A model generated the notes under the pieces. That model made no database searches. It saw nothing but the letters and a program-made list of their open reading frames with translations, and was not told the origin of the DNA. DNA of 64,000 nt from Desulfobacterales bacterium (lineage in GTDB: Bacteria > Desulfobacterota > Desulfobacteria > Desulfobacterales > Desulfosalsimonadaceae): the NCBI GenBank assembly GCA_034520365.1, contig JAXHNP010000007.1, positions 186,001 through 250,000 on the forward strand. The letters run 5' to 3'. A program made the position numbers and the translations under genes. Numbering within the stretch: the first letter of the stretch is position 1; every line of letters begins with the position of its first letter. Below are positions 34,461-44,556 of this stretch, piece after piece.

Positions 34461-35604
34461 GTTTTTGAAAATCCAATTTAAAAAAGCAATTGGGCCGGCA
34501 TTAGCGGTACCTGCCGGAAAACATCCGGCAGTCGGCCATATAATAGCCAAACCCCTCCTTGCCTGCATAACCGTCCTGGTTCTTATCACCTGGATGCCTG
34601 CTGCTGCGGCAGCCGCGGACAAGGATTGCGTGCCGGTTCAAACCACAACGGTTGAAGCGATGGATCTTGAGCGAAAGGTTCGGGCCATCGGTACCCTGGA
34701 GGCCATTCAGCAGGTCATGATCCGGCCGGAAGTCAATGCCACTGTCGAGGCGGTTCACTTCGAGGAGGGCAGCCGGGTGGACAAGGGAGAACTGCTTTTC
34801 TCCATGGATGATGATAAAATTAAAGACCGGCTGCAGGGGCAGCTGGCAGCCCTTGAAGAAGCCAAGGCGAATCTTGAAAACGCCAAGCTTGTCTACGACC
34901 GCCGCCTGCGTTTATACAAACAGGACTTGGGCACGGAGGAATCCCGGGATGAAGCCCGGGCCCGGTACAAGGCGCTTCTGGCAAGGGTGGATCGGCTTCA
35001 AGCGGAAATCGAAGGCATTGAAGAAACTCTGTCGGATACGCGAATCAAGGCTCCGTTTGCCGGCTTCATCGGTGAGCGATTCGTGGATCCGGGCGAATGG
35101 GTGGATGTGGGCACCCAGCTGGCCCCGCTGGTGGAAACCGACCGCCTTAAAATTGCCTTCACCATCCCGGAAAGATATCTGGGCCAGGCCAGGCCCGGCC
35201 AAACCATCAGGCTGACCGCCCCGGCATTTCCGGACAAAGCATTCGCGGGCGAAGTCTATTTCGTAAGTCCCATCATCCGGCAGGACACCCGCAGCCTCAT
35301 GGTCAAAGCCTACATGGAAAACCCGAAGCGCATGTTGGCGCCCGGCGGGTTTGCCTCGGTTGATCTGATTGTGGATACATTAAAACAACGGCCGGTGGTC
35401 CCGGAAGAGGCCCTGGTCCCCACCCGGACCGGCTACATGGTCTATATCGTCGAATCGGATAAGGCGGTTGGCCGGGATGTTGACATCGGCCTTCGCCAGC
35501 CCGGCATCGTGGAGATCACAAAAGGCGCCGAACCCGGGGATACGATCATTCAATCCGGGCACATCGCGGTCAGTGAAGGCGATACAGTCTGCGAGAAAAA
35601 TTGA
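34444..35604 (+). CDS. RND efflux periplasmic adaptor (membrane fusion protein)
   Basis: 386 residues. An N-terminal basic stretch and hydrophobic segment (about 37-60, ending MPAAAAAADK) act as signal or anchor. The barrel-sandwich hybrid (VNATVEAVHFEEGSRVDKGELLF), a coiled-coil hairpin (about 130-200) and the second lipoyl half (IKAPFAGFIGERFVDPGEWV) define the HlyD/AcrA family. It links the inner membrane pump to the TolC-like channel. The long hydrophilic start before the hydrophobic segment is unusual, so the true start could be further in. It lies 17 bp into tolC. Confidence 0.9.
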   Translation: MTRPTKFLKIQFKKAIGPALAVPAGKHPAVGHIIAKPLLACITVLVLITWMPAAAAAADKDCVPVQTTTVEAMDLERKVRAIGTLEAIQQVMIRPEVNATVEAVHFEEGSRVDKGELLFSMDDDKIKDRLQGQLAALEEAKANLENAKLVYDRRLRLYKQDLGTEESRDEARARYKALLARVDRLQAEIEGIEETLSDTRIKAPFAGFIGERFVDPGEWVDVGTQLAPLVETDRLKIAFTIPERYLGQARPGQTIRLTAPAFPDKAFAGEVYFVSPIIRQDTRSLMVKAYMENPKRMLAPGGFASVDLIVDTLKQRPVVPEEALVPTRTGYMVYIVESDKAVGRDVDIGLRQPGIVEITKGAEPGDTIIQSGHIAVSEGDTVCEKN

Positions 35605-35643
35605 AATAGAGATCAAGATGCGAAACGATTGGAATAATCCCTT

Positions 35644-38600
35644 ATGATTTGGAATTTCTGCATCAGGCGGCCGGTTCTGACCACGGTCATGTTTCTGGCC
35701 ATATTTATCTTTGGCATATTCGGCTACAACCAGATGCCCGTCCGGGAGTTTCCGGATGTGGATTTCCCCATTGTCAACGTATCCGTTGTCCTGCCGGGTG
35801 CGGACCCGGAAGTCATCGAAACCGAGGTGGTCGAACCCTTAGAAGAAGAAATCAATACCATTGAGGGGATCAAGGAGATCACCGCCACCAGCCGGGAGCA
35901 AGTCGGCATTGTCACGGTGCAGTTTGAGCTTTACCGGGACATTGATTTCGCCGCCCAGGATGTGCGGGACCGGGTGAGCCGGGCGCGGCCGGATATGGCC
36001 GATGACATTCAGGAGCCGATTATCCGAAAGGTCGACCCGGACGCGCAGTCGGTCATGTGGGTGGCCCTGCGGGGGGATACGCGGTGGGATCCGGTGCGGA
36101 TGACCGAGTACGCCGACACCGTGATCAAGGATCAACTGGAGCGTCTGCCCGGGGTCGGGCAGATTCTTATCGGCGGCGCGCGCATATACGCGGTCCGCGT
36201 TAAGCTTAATCCGGATAAGCTGGCCGCCCACCATCTGACCGTGCAGGACGTCATCGGAAAGCTCCAGGCCGAAAATGTAAATATCCCGTCCGGCCGCATC
36301 GAAAGCCGGGAACGCGAATTTCTTGTTAAAACCGAGGGCCAGTTTGCCTCGGCAGAGCCGTTTAATGACATTATCATCACGTACCGAAACGGCGCGCCGG
36401 TGCGGTTAAGCGATGTCGGCCAGGCCGTTGACAGCGTGGAAAACGACCGCAACGTCGCCCGATACAAACAGGAAAAATCCATCGGACTGGGCGTGATCAA
36501 ACAGTCTGACGCCAACATGGTCGAGGTGGTGGAGCGGATCAAATCCGAGCTGAATCGGATCGCCGAAGAGTTTCCGCCCGGCCTGACCCATGCCGTTGCC
36601 TCGGATGATTCGCTTTATGTGAAAGAAAACGTCAATGATTTGATCACCACCATTTTCATGGCCACACTGCTGGTGGCTTTGGTGATCCTATTCTTCCTGG
36701 GCAGTCTGCGGGGAACCATCATATCGGGCCTCGCCATTCCGATCTCGCTCCTTGCGGGTATGGCCATCATTTATTATGCCGGATTTTCACTAAATGTGCT
36801 CTCCCTTTTGGCCTTTATCCTGGTCGTCGGTCTGGTGGTGGATGACGCCATTGTGGTGCTGGAGAGCTGCTACCGGCACATGGAATACGGGGCGGAAGCC
36901 AAGCCGGCCGCCCGCACCGGGACCACGGAAATCGCGTTTGCCGCCATTGCCAACACCCTGTCCCTGATCGCCGTGTTTGTGCCGGTGGCCTTTATGCCGG
37001 GCATGATCGGCCGGTTCTTTTTTGAATTCGGCATCACTGTCACCGTCACCGTAATCGCCTCAACCTTTACAGCACTGACGTTAACCCCTATGCTCTGCTC
37101 CCGGTACCTTAAGGCGGTCTCTATCGGCCGGAAGCCCCGGCTGCTCCGGGCCACGGACTGGGCGTTCGGCAAAATCGAAAGGGTGTACCGGGTTCTTTTA
37201 AATGCCGCCCTTCGGTTCCGATGGATCACCGTTATCATTGCGATAATGGCTTTTGCCGCCGGCATCTTCTTTCTAAACCGGCTGGAATCCGAGTTTGTGC
37301 CGGATATTGACAAAAGCAAATTCGTGATCTCCTATGAAACTGTTGAGGGGTCAACTGTCAGCAATACCGACAAGTACGGCAGCCAGATCGAGGATATCCT
37401 TGCCGATATCGAGGAGGTCCGCTCCTATTTCATGGCCATCGGCTTGTCCCGCCAAGGGCCGGGGAAAGCCAATGAAGGCATTTTCTTTGTCCGGCTGAGC
37501 CATCATTCCGAACGGGAACGGAGTCAACAGGCCATCATGCAGGCGGTGCGGCAAAGAATTGCCCCAATTGCCGGCGGCCGCGGATATGTCCTCGAATCCG
37601 GCGGGCCGGTGGGCGCGGAAGCACCGCTGCAAGTGGTGCTAAAAAACCCGGATATTGATGAACTGGCCCGGCAGCAGGAAACCGTTATGCAATGGATGCG
37701 CAACCAGAAAGAATTTGTGGGGGTACGTTCCAATATGAAGCTTGACAAACCCGAAGTGCGGGTTTTCGTGAACCGGGAAAAGGCGGAAGAGATGGGGGTA
37801 ACTGTGGCGGAGATCTCCAACACCCTGCGCTACATTTTCGGTGAACCGGAAATATCGGAAATCGACAAAATGGGGGAGCGCTACGAAGTCATCCCGGAAA
37901 TCGAAACCGAGCATAACGTGCCGGATGCCATCTACCGTCTTTATGTGCGGAATCAATCGGGGAACATGGTCTCTCTGGAAAATCTGGTTGAAATCCAGGA
38001 AGGGGTCGGGCCGAGTGAAATCCATCACTTCAACCGGGGCCGGGCGCTTACCATCAGCTCCCAGCTGCCGCCCGGCGTCGCTTTGGGGACCGCCCTGGGC
38101 AAACTTCAGAACTTCCTGGACAACGAGCTCCCGGCGGATTTCAGCACGGACATTACCGGTCGGTCCCAGGATTTTAAAGAATCCTTTTTCTACCTGTCGG
38201 TTGCCCTCATTTTTGCGGTGATCTTTATCTTTCTGATCATGTCCGGACAATTTGAATCGTTTCTTCACCCGCTGACCATCCTGATGACGCTGCCGCTGGC
38301 AGGCATCGGTGCTTTCGGGGCGTTGTATGCGCTGGGCATGACCCTGAATATCTTTTCATTTATCGGGGTCATCATGCTTCTGGGGCTGGTCACCAAAAAC
38401 GGCATTCTGCTGGTGGACTACGCCAATGTGCTGGTTGCCCGGGGCTATTCAGTCATGGAAGCCGCCCGGCAGGCGGGCATGGTGCGGTTCCGGCCGGTAT
38501 TGATGACGGCGATCTCCACCATCTTGGGGATTATGCCCATTGCCCTGGGCTTTGGGGCCGGGGGGGAAGCCCGGGCGCCCATGGGGGTATGTATTTCCAT

Positions 38601-38757
38601 GGGGATGTTTGCGGCCACCGCCCTTACGCTGCTGGTGATTCCCGCGGTCTATACCCTGTTTGATGCGCTTCAGAGAAAAATTCTGGCCAACCGGGGCATA
38701 AGCACTTTGCTTTTCCTGATTCTCATAGCGGCAGGGACTATACTGTATCTGATTTAA
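35644..38757 (+). CDS. RND family multidrug/efflux permease
   Basis: 1037 residues, the usual length of AcrB/MexB-type pumps. Twelve membrane segments flank two large periplasmic loops. The proton-relay pair is seen in GLVVDDAIVVLE near residue 400, and LVTKNGILLVDYAN near 915 is the second conserved motif. The opening IRRPVLTTVMFLAIFIFGI resembles the HAE-1 multidrug group rather than the CzcA metal group, which carries a different TM4 motif. Together with the adaptor and TolC it forms a tripartite proton-driven exporter. The substrate is unknown. Confidence 0.94.
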   Translation: MIWNFCIRRPVLTTVMFLAIFIFGIFGYNQMPVREFPDVDFPIVNVSVVLPGADPEVIETEVVEPLEEEINTIEGIKEITATSREQVGIVTVQFELYRDIDFAAQDVRDRVSRARPDMADDIQEPIIRKVDPDAQSVMWVALRGDTRWDPVRMTEYADTVIKDQLERLPGVGQILIGGARIYAVRVKLNPDKLAAHHLTVQDVIGKLQAENVNIPSGRIESREREFLVKTEGQFASAEPFNDIIITYRNGAPVRLSDVGQAVDSVENDRNVARYKQEKSIGLGVIKQSDANMVEVVERIKSELNRIAEEFPPGLTHAVASDDSLYVKENVNDLITTIFMATLLVALVILFFLGSLRGTIISGLAIPISLLAGMAIIYYAGFSLNVLSLLAFILVVGLVVDDAIVVLESCYRHMEYGAEAKPAARTGTTEIAFAAIANTLSLIAVFVPVAFMPGMIGRFFFEFGITVTVTVIASTFTALTLTPMLCSRYLKAVSIGRKPRLLRATDWAFGKIERVYRVLLNAALRFRWITVIIAIMAFAAGIFFLNRLESEFVPDIDKSKFVISYETVEGSTVSNTDKYGSQIEDILADIEEVRSYFMAIGLSRQGPGKANEGIFFVRLSHHSERERSQQAIMQAVRQRIAPIAGGRGYVLESGGPVGAEAPLQVVLKNPDIDELARQQETVMQWMRNQKEFVGVRSNMKLDKPEVRVFVNREKAEEMGVTVAEISNTLRYIFGEPEISEIDKMGERYEVIPEIETEHNVPDAIYRLYVRNQSGNMVSLENLVEIQEGVGPSEIHHFNRGRALTISSQLPPGVALGTALGKLQNFLDNELPADFSTDITGRSQDFKESFFYLSVALIFAVIFIFLIMSGQFESFLHPLTILMTLPLAGIGAFGALYALGMTLNIFSFIGVIMLLGLVTKNGILLVDYANVLVARGYSVMEAARQAGMVRFRPVLMTAISTILGIMPIALGFGAGGEARAPMGVCISMGMFAATALTLLVIPAVYTLFDALQRKILANRGISTLLFLILIAAGTILYLI

Positions 38758-38767
38758 TGGAGCTGCC

Positions 38768-39061
38768 ATGAAGCTGATGCACATAACCGTTCATTTTGAA
38801 CACTCGGATTCCGTTGAAGCCATCCTGGACAATCATGAAATCCGTGATTTTGCCAGATATGCCATGCGGGAAGGAAAGGACCGGGACGGCAAACACTACG
38901 GCACCCAGGTATTTCCCGGAAATACCACCGTTTATCAGGCCCAGGTACCGGATGAAAAGGTGGACGCGATTTTTGAGGACTTGAAGGCCTTTAAATACGC
39001 CAAACCAGCCCATGAGCATCTGGAAGCCATCGTTTTGCCCGTTGAAAAACGGCTGGAATAA
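38768..39061 (+). CDS. Small PII/CutA-like protein of the efflux operon (DUF3240-like)
   Basis: 97 residues, soluble. A beta-alpha-beta pattern (MHITVHFEHSDSVEAIL, then TTVYQAQVPDEKVDAIFEDLKAF, then LEAIVLPVEKRLE) fits the ferredoxin-like fold of PII-like proteins such as DUF3240, which are often encoded beside RND exporters. It begins ten bases after the pump gene, so it is the last gene of the operon. It may be a small regulator of the pump; the assignment is by fold pattern and position and remains tentative. Confidence 0.6.
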   Translation: MKLMHITVHFEHSDSVEAILDNHEIRDFARYAMREGKDRDGKHYGTQVFPGNTTVYQAQVPDEKVDAIFEDLKAFKYAKPAHEHLEAIVLPVEKRLE

Positions 39062-39094
39062 CTATTCAAGAGCCTGGAAATCGGAAACAGGGGA

Positions 39095-41362
39095 TCAGGT
39101 GCCGGAGGGCAGGTGTTTATTGATAATTTCAAAAAGCTCCTGGCGTTTGATGGGCTTGGCCAGATAATTATCCATGCCCGCGGCCAGGCATTCATCCCGG
39201 TAGCCGGCCAGCGCATGGGCGGTCAGGGCAATGATGGGGATATGATCAAACCCCTTGCCGCGAATCTCCTTGACCGCTTCAAAACCGTCCATCTCGGGCA
39301 TCTGGATATCCATTAAAATCAAAAAGAAATCTTTTGGCCGCTCAGAAAATTTCTTTACCGCCTCAAGGCCGTTCTCCGCCATTTCCACCCCATACCCGGC
39401 TTTTTCCAGCATGGTCTTAATCAACTTCTGGTTCACCGCATTATCCTCTGCCACAAGAATCCGACGATTGTCCGTCAATGCGGCGGCCGGGGCCTGAGCG
39501 CCGGCCTGCGGGCCTTTTTCTGCTGCCTTTCCGGCCGCCTGCTGTGCGCCGGCGCCGGTGCCGATCAGCTCGTTTAGCAGTTGAAAGAGTTTCTCCCGCC
39601 GCACCGGCTTGATGATGGATTCATCAAATCCGGCTTCCCGGCAGAGATCCGGGTCCCTTTCGGTGATATAGGAAAGCGCAACCAGGGGCAGCCGGGAGAT
39701 ATTCGGATTTTTCGATGAGCGGATCTCCCGGGCCACGTCATATCCGCTCATGCCCGGCATATGAATATCAATCATCACGCAGTTGAAGGGGTTTCCGGCG
39801 ATCAAGGCGCGCTCCAGGGTCGGCAGGACCTCCATGCCGCTTCTTAAGTCCGAGACTTTCATGCCGGCCGAGGTCACCGCATGCGCCAGCATATCCAGAT
39901 TCACCTGGTTGTCGTCTACGATAAGGATCTGTTGATCCACCAGGGAGGCGGTCAGATCCCACCAGGGGGCGGCTTTTTCCGATTTTTCAAACCAGCCGGT
40001 AAAATGGAAGGTGCTGCCCACTTCCGGCTCGCTCTCCAGCCAGACCGTGCCTTCCATCAGTTCGGCCAGCTGCCGGGAGATGCTCAACCCCAGGCCGCTG
40101 CCCCCGAATTTTCTGGATATGGAGTTGTCCGCCTGCTGAAACGGCTCAAAAATTCGAACCTGCTTGTCTTCCGGGATGCCGACCCCGGTATCTGAAATGC
40201 GGGCATGGAGTTTCACCTGATGGTCTTTTTCCGTCTCCACCCACATGGACAAAGCAATCTCGCCGGATTCGGTGAAACGGGGCGCATTTCCCATCAGATT
40301 GATCAAAATCTGCTGAAACCGAAAGGGATCGCCGCGCAGATGCGGCGGCATGGATTCATCAATTTTGCAGACCAGCTCGATCGGTTTTTCCCCGATTTTC
40401 GGCCGGATCAATTCGCACACATCATAGGCCAGCAGTTCCGGGGAGAAATCAACGGACTCCAGTTCGATCTCGCCGGACTCGATTTTTGAAAAATCCAGCA
40501 CATTGTTGATCAGGGCAAGAAGCGTCTCCCCGCTGGTCCGGATTATTCCGGCATAGTCGAGCTGATTATCATTTAACGGCGTATCGATCAGCATGTCCGT
40601 AAACCCCAGAATCGCATTCATGGGGGTCCGGATCTCGTGGCTGATATTGGCGAGAAACTGGCTTTTGGCCTGGTTGGCCGCTTCCGCCTGCTTGGCCAGT
40701 TCTTCGGCCTTTACTTTTTCGGATTTTAAGGCTTCATTGGCCTCGGTAAGCGCCCGGGTCCTTTCCCGGACCATTTCATCCAGACGGTCATGATGCTCTT
40801 TTAACTTTTGCGCGGTCTTTTTGTGGCTTTCAATTTCCTGCTGCAGGTTTTTGTTTTTTTCCGTGAGCTCCCGGGTTAACTGCTCATTTCTTTCAAACAC
40901 CCAGGAGAAACGCCGGAGGAGATTCTTTTCCAACTGTTTGTGATGGCTGGCTTCGGCGGCTTCCGCTTCCAGCTCGTCGATTTTCGCATAAAGCCGCTCA
41001 ATGGTATGAAACCATGGCTTCCAGGTTTTAGGGACCGCCCGCATGGGCTGGCGCGCCCCGGTGCGGGGACGGGCCAGGAGGAACCAGATAATCTGTTTGG
41101 CCGGCGCGATAAACCAGCGATAAAGCACCAGCGCCATCCCAAGGCTAAGGAGAATGACCACGGCCCATAGGACCACCCCCAACTGTGCCGCCCCGGCAAA
41201 CTGCATCCGCTGGATTACCATCAGGCCGGTAACTGTCAGACAAATACCTGCGATAAAAATCCAGAGGAGCGCTTCATAGAACCGCTGAAAACTGGTCAAC
41301 CGCCCGGTATTATCCCCTGGCCGGCCGGAATTCGCATTTTTTCGTGGATCGGCCATCCGCAT
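39095..41362 (-). CDS. Membrane hybrid histidine kinase with two receiver domains
   Basis: 755 residues. Two membrane segments (about 32-50, 57-82), a coiled coil (about 125-235), HisKA with the phosphoacceptor motif [19 protein letters not shown], HATPase with NLMGNA and DTGVGI boxes, then two REC domains: one opening [10 protein letters not shown] and one [11 protein letters not shown] with the phospho-Asp in [13 protein letters not shown]. No HPt domain is fused, so an HPt protein must act in trans; one lies at 44557-44922. No extended periplasmic sensor is seen, so input may come through the membrane or cytoplasmic helix. It lies downstream of the FHA gene. Confidence 0.93.
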   Translation of the reverse strand: MRMADPRKNANSGRPGDNTGRLTSFQRFYEALLWIFIAGICLTVTGLMVIQRMQFAGAAQLGVVLWAVVILLSLGMALVLYRWFIAPAKQIIWFLLARPRTGARQPMRAVPKTWKPWFHTIERLYAKIDELEAEAAEASHHKQLEKNLLRRFSWVFERNEQLTRELTEKNKNLQQEIESHKKTAQKLKEHHDRLDEMVRERTRALTEANEALKSEKVKAEELAKQAEAANQAKSQFLANISHEIRTPMNAILGFTDMLIDTPLNDNQLDYAGIIRTSGETLLALINNVLDFSKIESGEIELESVDFSPELLAYDVCELIRPKIGEKPIELVCKIDESMPPHLRGDPFRFQQILINLMGNAPRFTESGEIALSMWVETEKDHQVKLHARISDTGVGIPEDKQVRIFEPFQQADNSISRKFGGSGLGLSISRQLAELMEGTVWLESEPEVGSTFHFTGWFEKSEKAAPWWDLTASLVDQQILIVDDNQVNLDMLAHAVTSAGMKVSDLRSGMEVLPTLERALIAGNPFNCVMIDIHMPGMSGYDVAREIRSSKNPNISRLPLVALSYITERDPDLCREAGFDESIIKPVRREKLFQLLNELIGTGAGAQQAAGKAAEKGPQAGAQAPAAALTDNRRILVAEDNAVNQKLIKTMLEKAGYGVEMAENGLEAVKKFSERPKDFFLILMDIQMPEMDGFEAVKEIRGKGFDHIPIIALTAHALAGYRDECLAAGMDNYLAKPIKRQELFEIINKHLPSGT

Positions 41363-41394
41363 CCCCGCTATTTTATCTCAACCAGCCATGCTTT

Positions 41395-41544
41395 GATGGA
41401 CTCGTAAAAAGTCGATTCTGGGAAGGCAAAGAAAAAAGTTCAAGATCGCGGCGCGCAAATCCCGCGGAATGCAGCGTACTTACTCGTACGTGAAATTTTG
41501 AGGGATGCAGCGCAACAAAGATATTGGACTTTTTGCGAAGCCGT
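41395..41544. mobile_element. Second small transposon-like element type (150 bp)
   Basis: Ends GATGGACTCGTAAAAAGTC and GACTTTTTGCGAAGCCGTC are inverted repeats, 15 of 19 matching. The flanks are both CATGCTTT (41387-41394 and 41545-41552), an 8-bp duplication. No reading frame. It is unrelated to the CACGGTAAATT family. Confidence 0.75.
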
Positions 41545-41551
41545 CATGCTT

Positions 41552-42349
41552 TCATTGGTTTTTGCCGTTCTTATCCGGCGCATCTGCCAGATCATCAAGT
41601 GAGATTTCCTTTGTTTGCAAGCTTTCCGAAGCGCTCCCGGCTTTGCAGTAATGAAACTGCATGGCGGTCGCCCCGATTTCGATAATATCGAACTCGCTTA
41701 GCCGCACTTCAGCGGAAACAGCCCGATAATTCACCCGCGCCTTTCTGGGGCCGCCGACAAACCTCAGCACATAATCGTTTTCTTCGGTTTTGGCGATCTC
41801 AGCCGCCGTATGCCCCACCATCAACCCCCTGGCCACGATATCGCAATCCGCTGATTTGCCGATCCGGGTCAGCGCACCGGACAGCACATAGGGGTCATGA
41901 TCCCCGTTTAAAAATGCCAGGCATCCGACCCGGTTTTTTCGGGCATCCGGTTCCGTCATCCCGGGAAGACTCCTGGCCAGGCGGGAGCGGTGGTCCGAAG
42001 TATCGATATGCATGGTCGCCTGACTGACTTCGGGCTCTGCGGCCTCGACACCCTCCCCCTGGAGAACCCCAAAAACCAGGGTGTAGGGGTTGATGGCAAT
42101 CTGATCCCCGTGATTGAGCTGCCGGGAAATCACCAGCTCTTTATTGACGAAGGTGCCGTTTCGGCTCTGATAGTCGGTAATAAAAAACTGCTTGCCCTCG
42201 TTTTCAATTTCCGCATGGAAATTCGATACCGCCGGGTTGTCCAGCACAATCGTATTTTTCTGCAGCCGACCGATGGTGACCGGCATATCCGGCTTGATGC
42301 GAAAGGCCTTCAGTTTTTTTTGCCCTTCATACAGGGTGAGTACCGGCAT
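41552..42349 (-). CDS. Double FHA-domain signalling protein
   Basis: About 265 residues from the ATG at 42349 (GGGAGG upstream); a TTG two codons earlier is possible. The first FHA domain (about 23-95) is canonical: IGRLQKNTIVLDNPAVSNFHAEI then RNGTFVN, which binds phosphothreonine. A second, degenerate FHA-like domain follows (about 150-245: IGKSADCDIVARGLMVGHTAAEI). FHA proteins read out Ser/Thr kinases, and a kinase-like gene lies divergently just upstream. The C-terminal tail is acidic. A small transposon-like element separates it from the histidine kinase gene. Confidence 0.88.
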   Translation of the reverse strand: MPVLTLYEGQKKLKAFRIKPDMPVTIGRLQKNTIVLDNPAVSNFHAEIENEGKQFFITDYQSRNGTFVNKELVISRQLNHGDQIAINPYTLVFGVLQGEGVEAAEPEVSQATMHIDTSDHRSRLARSLPGMTEPDARKNRVGCLAFLNGDHDPYVLSGALTRIGKSADCDIVARGLMVGHTAAEIAKTEENDYVLRFVGGPRKARVNYRAVSAEVRLSEFDIIEIGATAMQFHYCKAGSASESLQTKEISLDDLADAPDKNGKNQ

Positions 42350-42535
42350 AAGCAAATGCCTCCCTAAAAGGCGGGTTAGGCGTTAAGAGGTTCATTTCTT
42401 TATTTTTTTCAGATAATGCTTTGGTTATAGGAAAACCCGCCAACCGGGTCAAGCAAATAACCGAAAGAAACATCTTATGAAAAACAGCTTTTCAAACCCT
42501 ATCTCAGCCTGCGCGCGTCTCTGTGGAAATTCAAT

Positions 42536-42564
42536 TTGACTCTCACCCCCACGGCAAGTAAGCT
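42536..42564 (+). promoter_or_regulatory. Putative sigma70 promoter for the kinase-like gene
   Basis: TTGACT (42536-42541) and TAAGCT (42559-42564) with a 17-bp spacer, about 65 bp before the ATG at 42629. The -10 match is only moderate. Confidence 0.4.
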
Positions 42565-42628
42565 AATCCTAAATTGAGCGTATAAAACCTGAACCAACAC
42601 TTAATCGCAGAGCACTCCGGCGAGCGAC

Positions 42629-44530
42629 ATGGCTGACATTGAAACTGTTGTAAAATTTTTTCTCAATATATTCCGCCTGCAGACCGAATTTGTGGAAAAG
42701 CAAAACGCGACATGCGAACTGCGGCCGGTGGCCGATGACACCCAGGCCGACCAGGTCTATGAATTTTTGGCCGAATGCGGGGGCAAGTTGAAAACCCGAC
42801 GGATGAGCATCCGTCAGCTGGGCGAATCGGTTGAAAGCAAAAGCATCTGCTTTAAGGTCATCTATGATGACCTGCTGGTGGTAAAAATCCCGCCGCGCCC
42901 GTTTCCGGACTTTGATATCTACCTTAAGTTCATCCGGACCGAAAAGGCGATCGCCAGCCAACTGGCCCCGGATGTGGCCTGCCTGTCGCCTTCCATATCC
43001 GGCATTCTTAAAAAAATTCCCCAGGTCCAGCAGTCCAGGAAAACGCTTTTAGAGACCGAGGATGATTATGTCCGGCTGCTTCTCCGGGAGCCCGGGCTTC
43101 AGAACCACCTGAAAATCGGCAATCGCCTGGCGTTTTTCATGGAGCTCTCCAGATACGCGTTCCTCAACCAGGTGATCCACGGGATTCATGAAATAAAATC
43201 TCAAGTTCCCAAGTTTATTTATAAAAACCGCGAAGCCGTATTCAATGTGGATGCCTTTGAAACCATTTACGGCCCGGATCAGGCTGATCTTTTTTTCGAA
43301 CTCAACCGGCTGTACGGCAAATACATGAAGCATCTGGACCGGGTGGTTGAATATACGGAGGGGCTGCTTTCAATACCGGACTACCTGCGGGAGGAATGGT
43401 TCTTTGACCGGCTGGCCGAGCGCACGCCGGATATCCAGTCCGCCGGGTATTCCGCCGGTACGGCCGAAGATATTGAAAATGCCGTTTCCGCTGAGCTCGA
43501 CAAAAGCGAAAACACACGCCAGAGATACGCCCATCTGGTTGAGGACCATGTAACGCAGAAAATGTTTGAAGCCAGCCGGTCAAAAATGCAGGCCCTCATC
43601 ATAAATACCCTTGAATTGCTCGGCCGCTTAAAGGAAAAGGCGGTGGCGGTCCGGGATTTAAAGCCGGACAACATATTCGTGGCCCAAAACTTCGACGGCG
43701 CAGACCACATTTTAGGCGATCCCTCAACCTATGACCTGGGCCTGATTGACCTGGAGACCGCCGTATCATTTCCGCACCGTCGCGCAAAAGACCTGGACCA
43801 GCCTTTGATGGCCGGCACTCCGTCGTTTATGACCCCCTCGCAGGTCTTTTCCAACCCGGTTTTGTATGAAATCTGCGGCAAGCGGATATTCCGGCTCTTT
43901 TACATACAGGACTGGTATGCCGCCATCGGCATCACCTTTAACATCGTTACCGGAAAACACCTGTTTTACCGGACCGCCAAGCTGATTCCGGAAATCATCC
44001 GGCTTAAGAAAAAAAACCCCAGCCAGCCGGCCGTCACTTTCAAGCGGGTGAGCTGGAATTTCTGGCATACGGCAGAGGCTGAAATGACTGAAAAAATCAA
44101 GGCCCACCAGGACCGCTTAAACACGCTCAAGGTCAATTTGCCCGAGCATATCCGAAAAACCCTGGCGGCGGAAGCCATTGAGGAAAGCGCGGTATTATAC
44201 GAAACCCTTCATCAGCTCATCCGCACCCAGAGTTTTTTTCCAAAAAGCCGCGACGCCCTGATCAATGCCACGGCGGAGGACATCCGCAAAAACCGGCTCA
44301 AACGCGAAACCCAGGCAGGCGCCGCAAACCATCAGGGCCAGGTGATCGAATTTTTAAAAACCCTGGAAATCCTTAAAACGCAGATTCCAATCACCCGCGC
44401 CATGGCCCGCCTTCCGCAGAAACCCCTGAGCGCTGCGGAGGTGATGCGTATCCTGTTTTATCGAACTTTTTTCGCCATGTATGATCCCGCCTGGTCAGCG
44501 CGCGGCATGCCGGCGGGAGTCGCGGATTAG
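42629..44530 (+). CDS. Divergent Ser/Thr protein-kinase-like protein
   Basis: 633 residues, soluble. A kinase fold is suggested by an N-lobe VVKIP with a candidate VAIK lysine near residue 86, a catalytic loop AVRDLKPDNIFVA near 340-352 (His of HRD replaced by Val), GLIDLETAV for the DFG segment, and AGTPSFMTPSQVF for the activation segment. About 230 residues separate the lysine and the catalytic loop, far more than in normal kinases, and the APE motif is absent. The C-terminal part (about 470-620) is helical. It may be an active atypical kinase or a pseudokinase. It is divergent from the FHA gene and ends in a hairpin shared with the HPt gene. Confidence 0.7.
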   Translation: MADIETVVKFFLNIFRLQTEFVEKQNATCELRPVADDTQADQVYEFLAECGGKLKTRRMSIRQLGESVESKSICFKVIYDDLLVVKIPPRPFPDFDIYLKFIRTEKAIASQLAPDVACLSPSISGILKKIPQVQQSRKTLLETEDDYVRLLLREPGLQNHLKIGNRLAFFMELSRYAFLNQVIHGIHEIKSQVPKFIYKNREAVFNVDAFETIYGPDQADLFFELNRLYGKYMKHLDRVVEYTEGLLSIPDYLREEWFFDRLAERTPDIQSAGYSAGTAEDIENAVSAELDKSENTRQRYAHLVEDHVTQKMFEASRSKMQALIINTLELLGRLKEKAVAVRDLKPDNIFVAQNFDGADHILGDPSTYDLGLIDLETAVSFPHRRAKDLDQPLMAGTPSFMTPSQVFSNPVLYEICGKRIFRLFYIQDWYAAIGITFNIVTGKHLFYRTAKLIPEIIRLKKKNPSQPAVTFKRVSWNFWHTAEAEMTEKIKAHQDRLNTLKVNLPEHIRKTLAAEAIEESAVLYETLHQLIRTQSFFPKSRDALINATAEDIRKNRLKRETQAGAANHQGQVIEFLKTLEILKTQIPITRAMARLPQKPLSAAEVMRILFYRTFFAMYDPAWSARGMPAGVAD

Positions 44531-44555
44531 CCGCCTGCCCGGGCACCGGCGGCTA
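44528..44555. terminator. Bidirectional hairpin between convergent genes
   Basis: TAGCCGCC and GGCGGCTA are an exact 8-bp inverted repeat with a 12-nt loop that is itself partly self-paired (GCCCGGGC). The kinase-like gene's stop codon is inside the left arm. The T-tract is short. It could terminate both convergent transcripts. Confidence 0.5.
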
Positions 44556-44556
44556 T

